Below are positions 46,336 through 48,887 of a stretch of DNA of 48,887 nt, one piece after another. A program made the translations under genes and the position numbers. A model generated the notes under the pieces. That model had not been told where the DNA came from. It searched no databases and was given only the letters and a program-made list of their open reading frames with translations. The DNA comes from Clostridia bacterium (GTDB lineage: Bacteria; Bacillota; Clostridia; Oscillospirales; CAG-272): the NCBI GenBank assembly GCA_017473085.1, contig JAFUNF010000023.1, positions 1 through 48,887 of the forward strand. Direction: 5' to 3'. The stretch's first letter is position 1; each line of letters begins with the position of its first letter.

Positions 46336-48363
46336 ATGGAATATTTAAGCTATGTTAATACGAAAATGGGTACGAATAACCATCAAAGGTTTTCAACGGG
46401 AAATGCACTCCCCTTGTGCCAGCTACCCTTTGGTATGGTGTCCTTTTGCCCGCAAACTGAAAGGCAAGAGGGCAAGCAAGGTTGGTTTTACAACCCAAAC
46501 GTGCCGTTTATGGAGGGCATCAGGCTAACCCATCAGCCAAGCCCTTGGATTGGAGATTACGCAACTATTTTATTTATGCCTCAATGTGACGTTTTGGGGG
46601 ACACTACCTCATCTGCTTGGTCAAGCTTTCTTGAAGATGAGTGCGAATTAAGACCTGATTATATTAAGGTGAGATTGCTAAGACCTAAATGCACTCTTCA
46701 GCTTGTTCCTACGCAAAGATGTGGTGTATTTAAGTTAGACTATGAAAGAGAAATGACGCCTTACCTTTCTATGCTTTCAACAGATAGCAGAGTTGAATTG
46801 GTTGAAAATGGGTCAAACGATACGATTACTCTACATCTCCACGGGGCTGGACAAGCAGACGCTCCTGGCTTTAAGGGCTATTTGGTAGTAAAATGTAAGG
46901 ACTTTGACAAAAGCAAGCTATCTGTTATTGAGAATGATGGTAAGCAAGCCATTCATATACCACTTTTGAGTAAAAACACCGAGGTGCGTGTAGGACTTTC
47001 TTATTTAAGCTTTGAGCAAGCGCTCTTGAATATGGAGAGAGAAGTTGACAAAAAATCCTTTGAGGAGCTAAAGGAAAACGCAAAAAGCAACTGGGAGGAA
47101 AAGCTTTCAAGAATAAAAATCGAGGCTGACGAGGATACCTTGAAAACCTTTTATTCCTGTATGTATAGAGTGTTTCTGTTTCCACAAAAGGCATATGAAA
47201 TTGACGATAGTGGACGTCCTGCTCACTATGCACCCTTGCTCCACGCAAAAAGAATGGGTGTAAGATATACAGGAAGTGGCTTTTGGGATACGTACAGAAC
47301 GCAATTCCCCTTGCTTTCTATGATTGCTAAGGAGGAGTATAAGGAAATTTTAAAGGGCTTTATTGCTGATTACAAGGACGGAGGCTGGCTCCCTCGCTGG
47401 AGTGCAATGGGAGAGGTTGGCTGTATGCCCAGTACTCTTATTGAGCCTGTGATTGCTGACGGTGCCATTAAGGGACTTTTGGATGACGAGGATTTGTTTT
47501 GTGGCTTCCTCGGTATGGCAAAGAATGTTTTAGACAGGTCTATTGAGCCAATTTATGGCAGACGAGGAATGGACGATTTTATAAAATATGGATACGTGCC
47601 CTCGGATTTATACAGAGAAAGTGTAAATCTTACGGTGGATTTCTCCTATGGCGATTATTGTGTGGGCACGGTTGCAGGTATTATTCTTGAAAGATATGCT
47701 CAGCTTGATGAGGATAGCCCTGAAAGAAGTCGGTTTAACATGGAAGCACTACTCCTTGCAAGAGATTTATACAAGCTTTGCTTAAGCGAGGAAAGAATGG
47801 GTGCGTACAAAAACCTATACAATAAGGAAAGAGGCTTTATTGTACCAAGAGATAGCGAGGGCGTGTTCAAAATGGATTTTGACCCTTACGAGTGGAGTGG
47901 GGATTACACGGAAAGCTCGGCATGGCAGGGCTTGTTCTCTCCTGTTCACGACCTTGAGGGCTTAGCTAAGCTAATGGGAGGCGAGGAAAGGCTTCTTGAA
48001 AGGCTTGACCAGCTAATAAGCACGGAGGCTGACTTCAGGGTTAGTGGCTATGGCTCGGAAATTCACGAAATGTCAGAAATGGCACAGGGGCAAATAGGAC
48101 AGCTTGCGATTTCCAATCAGCCAAGCTTCCATATTCCATTTATTTATGCTTACTTTAAGCAAGCTGTTAAAACAAGACAGCTTGTAAGAGATATTACCCA
48201 AAAGATGTTTTCGTGGGATAAGGGCTTCCCAGGTGACGAGGACAACGGAAGCATGGCGTCCTGGTACGTATTAGCTAACATCGGCAGATACCCCATTTGT
48301 CCAGGCAAGGACAAGATAGTTAAGTATAAGCCACTTGTGAAAATTATTGAAATTAAAGAATAA
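46336..48363 (+). CDS. GH92 family glycosidase (exo-alpha-mannosidase-like)
   Basis: A 675-residue member of family 92, calcium-dependent enzymes that remove alpha-linked mannose from N-glycans or yeast mannan. N-terminal domain: YVNTKMGTNNHQRFSTGNALPLCQLPFGMVSFCPQT. The (alpha/alpha)6 barrel has GSGFWDTYRTQFPLLSMI, GGWLPRWSAMGEVGCM, SEMAQGQIGQLAISNQPSFH and, near 640, GDEDNGSMASWYVLANIGRYP, matching the family motif with two catalytic acidic residues. It is slightly shorter than typical members (about 700-770). There is no signal peptide, so it is predicted to act on imported oligosaccharides. The start at 46336 follows GGGAGG; an upstream ATG at 46300 is within the repeat array. Confidence 0.91.
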   Translation: MEYLSYVNTKMGTNNHQRFSTGNALPLCQLPFGMVSFCPQTERQEGKQGWFYNPNVPFMEGIRLTHQPSPWIGDYATILFMPQCDVLGDTTSSAWSSFLEDECELRPDYIKVRLLRPKCTLQLVPTQRCGVFKLDYEREMTPYLSMLSTDSRVELVENGSNDTITLHLHGAGQADAPGFKGYLVVKCKDFDKSKLSVIENDGKQAIHIPLLSKNTEVRVGLSYLSFEQALLNMEREVDKKSFEELKENAKSNWEEKLSRIKIEADEDTLKTFYSCMYRVFLFPQKAYEIDDSGRPAHYAPLLHAKRMGVRYTGSGFWDTYRTQFPLLSMIAKEEYKEILKGFIADYKDGGWLPRWSAMGEVGCMPSTLIEPVIADGAIKGLLDDEDLFCGFLGMAKNVLDRSIEPIYGRRGMDDFIKYGYVPSDLYRESVNLTVDFSYGDYCVGTVAGIILERYAQLDEDSPERSRFNMEALLLARDLYKLCLSEERMGAYKNLYNKERGFIVPRDSEGVFKMDFDPYEWSGDYTESSAWQGLFSPVHDLEGLAKLMGGEERLLERLDQLISTEADFRVSGYGSEIHEMSEMAQGQIGQLAISNQPSFHIPFIYAYFKQAVKTRQLVRDITQKMFSWDKGFPGDEDNGSMASWYVLANIGRYPICPGKDKIVKYKPLVKIIEIKE

Positions 48364-48375
48364 GTAAAGAGCCTC

Positions 48376-48763
48376 GCATTTTGACTAGTCAAATGCATTA
48401 TGGACTAAGCCTAAACCCACATTATGAGCAGAGCGAATAACAAGGTTCTGCATAGCAGGTTCTTATAACAACAGAACGAGGAAACAAATCGGTTCATAGC
48501 CGAAATGTTTCCTCTTTTTATGTTAGTGAAGTTTTTGCTAACGCAAAAGTGAAGTTGCTACGCGAACCCCCAAAGCTCATACTTCGCTTCGGGGAACCCC
48601 GTATGCAGTGAAGTTCGTGCTACGCACAAGTGAAGTTAAGTTTGCCCACTTTGCCATAGACAAAACTTTACTATCCGTAAGATAACTTCATTTACGAAGT
48701 AAACTTCACTTGCCCATAAGGCAAACTTAGTTATGCGTGTTCTCCGTTAAGGATAACACGCAT
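48376..48763. repeat. composite hairpin repeat element, copy 4 (long)
   Basis: A 388-bp element homologous to 32451-32712. Palindrome TTTGACTAGTCAAA (48380-48393) starts it. The hairpin GAGGAAACAAATCGG...CCGAAATGTTTCCTC (48478-48514) keeps pairing through changes on both sides relative to copy 2. A longer string of palindromes with AGTGAAGTT/AACTTCACT linkers follows. The same terminal hairpin ATGCGTGTT/AACACGCAT closes it. About 125 bp more internal sequence is present than in copy 2. Confidence 0.82.
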
Positions 48764-48795
48764 AATTTTCTCAATACCATTAAGTTAAGAAAATC

Positions 48796-48828
48796 GACCT
48801 ACTTCGAAAGAGGTAGGTCTTTTTTTTA
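48796..48828 (+). terminator. intrinsic terminator after GH92
   Basis: GACCTAC pairs with GTAGGTC around a loop containing TTCGAAAGA, and eight T residues follow. It ends transcription from the GH92 gene after the repeat element. Confidence 0.8.
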
Positions 48829-48887
48829 TTAAAAAAAATCAAAAAATATCAAAAAAGACTTGACAAATGAGATAAAATGTGCGGTCG
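48829..48887 (+). promoter_or_regulatory. partial promoter at the window edge
   Basis: A perfect -35-like TTGACA (48860-48865) occurs in an AT-rich stretch. The -10 box at a 17-bp spacing would fall at the cut end, so the promoter cannot be confirmed. Confidence 0.3.

Noticed and set aside
48860-48887. Complete promoter at the right edge
   Set aside because: Only the -35 hexamer is seen; TAAAAT at 48873 is 7 bp away, too close, and the proper -10 position is at the cut end.

Overview
The window looks like chromosomal DNA of an uncultured gut- or rumen-type Clostridia member (Bacillota). It is AT-rich, with strong AGGAGG-type ribosome binding sites, several TTG/GTG starts, SigA-type promoters with 17-bp spacers, and many BspA-type leucine-rich-repeat proteins. 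It also carries a housekeeping rimP-nusA-ylxR-ylxQ-infB operon and a small DUF6472-like protein. No phage, integrase, transposase, rRNA, CRISPR array or canonical tRNA was seen.

Layout. 1-3780: end of an upstream unit with a terminator, then minus-strand genes for a cyclase-family hydrolase, a lipoprotein and a heparinase II/III-like protein. 3819-10784: a minus-strand block with two WYL-domain regulators, a P-loop/CYTH fusion, a slipin and RtcB RNA ligase. Two candidate structured RNAs lie between the P-loop/CYTH gene and the slipin gene, and one of them contains a T-arm. I read this block as a possible RNA-damage or RNA-repair locus. 10825-14157: mscL, then a tetR plus unknown-gene island bounded by nearly identical terminator hairpins. 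14159-20254: five leucine-rich-repeat proteins without signal peptides and a membrane protein with a RING-like zinc domain, in two transcription units with related promoters. 20253-24954: dusB, a class III Fic protein, a DUF6472-like protein, cysS and a CPBP protease. 25035-30393: the rimP-to-infB operon.

30400-48887 is mainly a xylose and glycan region. xylA (frameshifted in this sequence), xylB and a secreted leucine-rich-repeat protein form one minus-strand operon. It diverges from an AraC-type regulator that is followed by GH31 and GH3 glycosidases. Two copies of a 20-bp operator sit at the same distance and orientation from the xylA and GH31 promoters, so the regulator probably drives both units. 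A second AraC regulator faces a third secreted leucine-rich-repeat gene across a direct-repeat operator. The three secreted proteins share a C-terminal domain with conserved Cys/His residues. A small XRE regulator and a GH92 mannosidase follow. No sugar transporter is present in the window.

Intergenic regions hold an unusual repeat family: strings of tiny perfect hairpins with changing stem sequences joined by fixed linkers (GATTTCATC, GTTATGA or AACTTCACT). Four larger composite elements carry such strings or their flanking hairpins. This family, the RtcB/WYL/CYTH/structured-RNA locus and the intracellular LRR-RING operon are the best candidates for undescribed biology.
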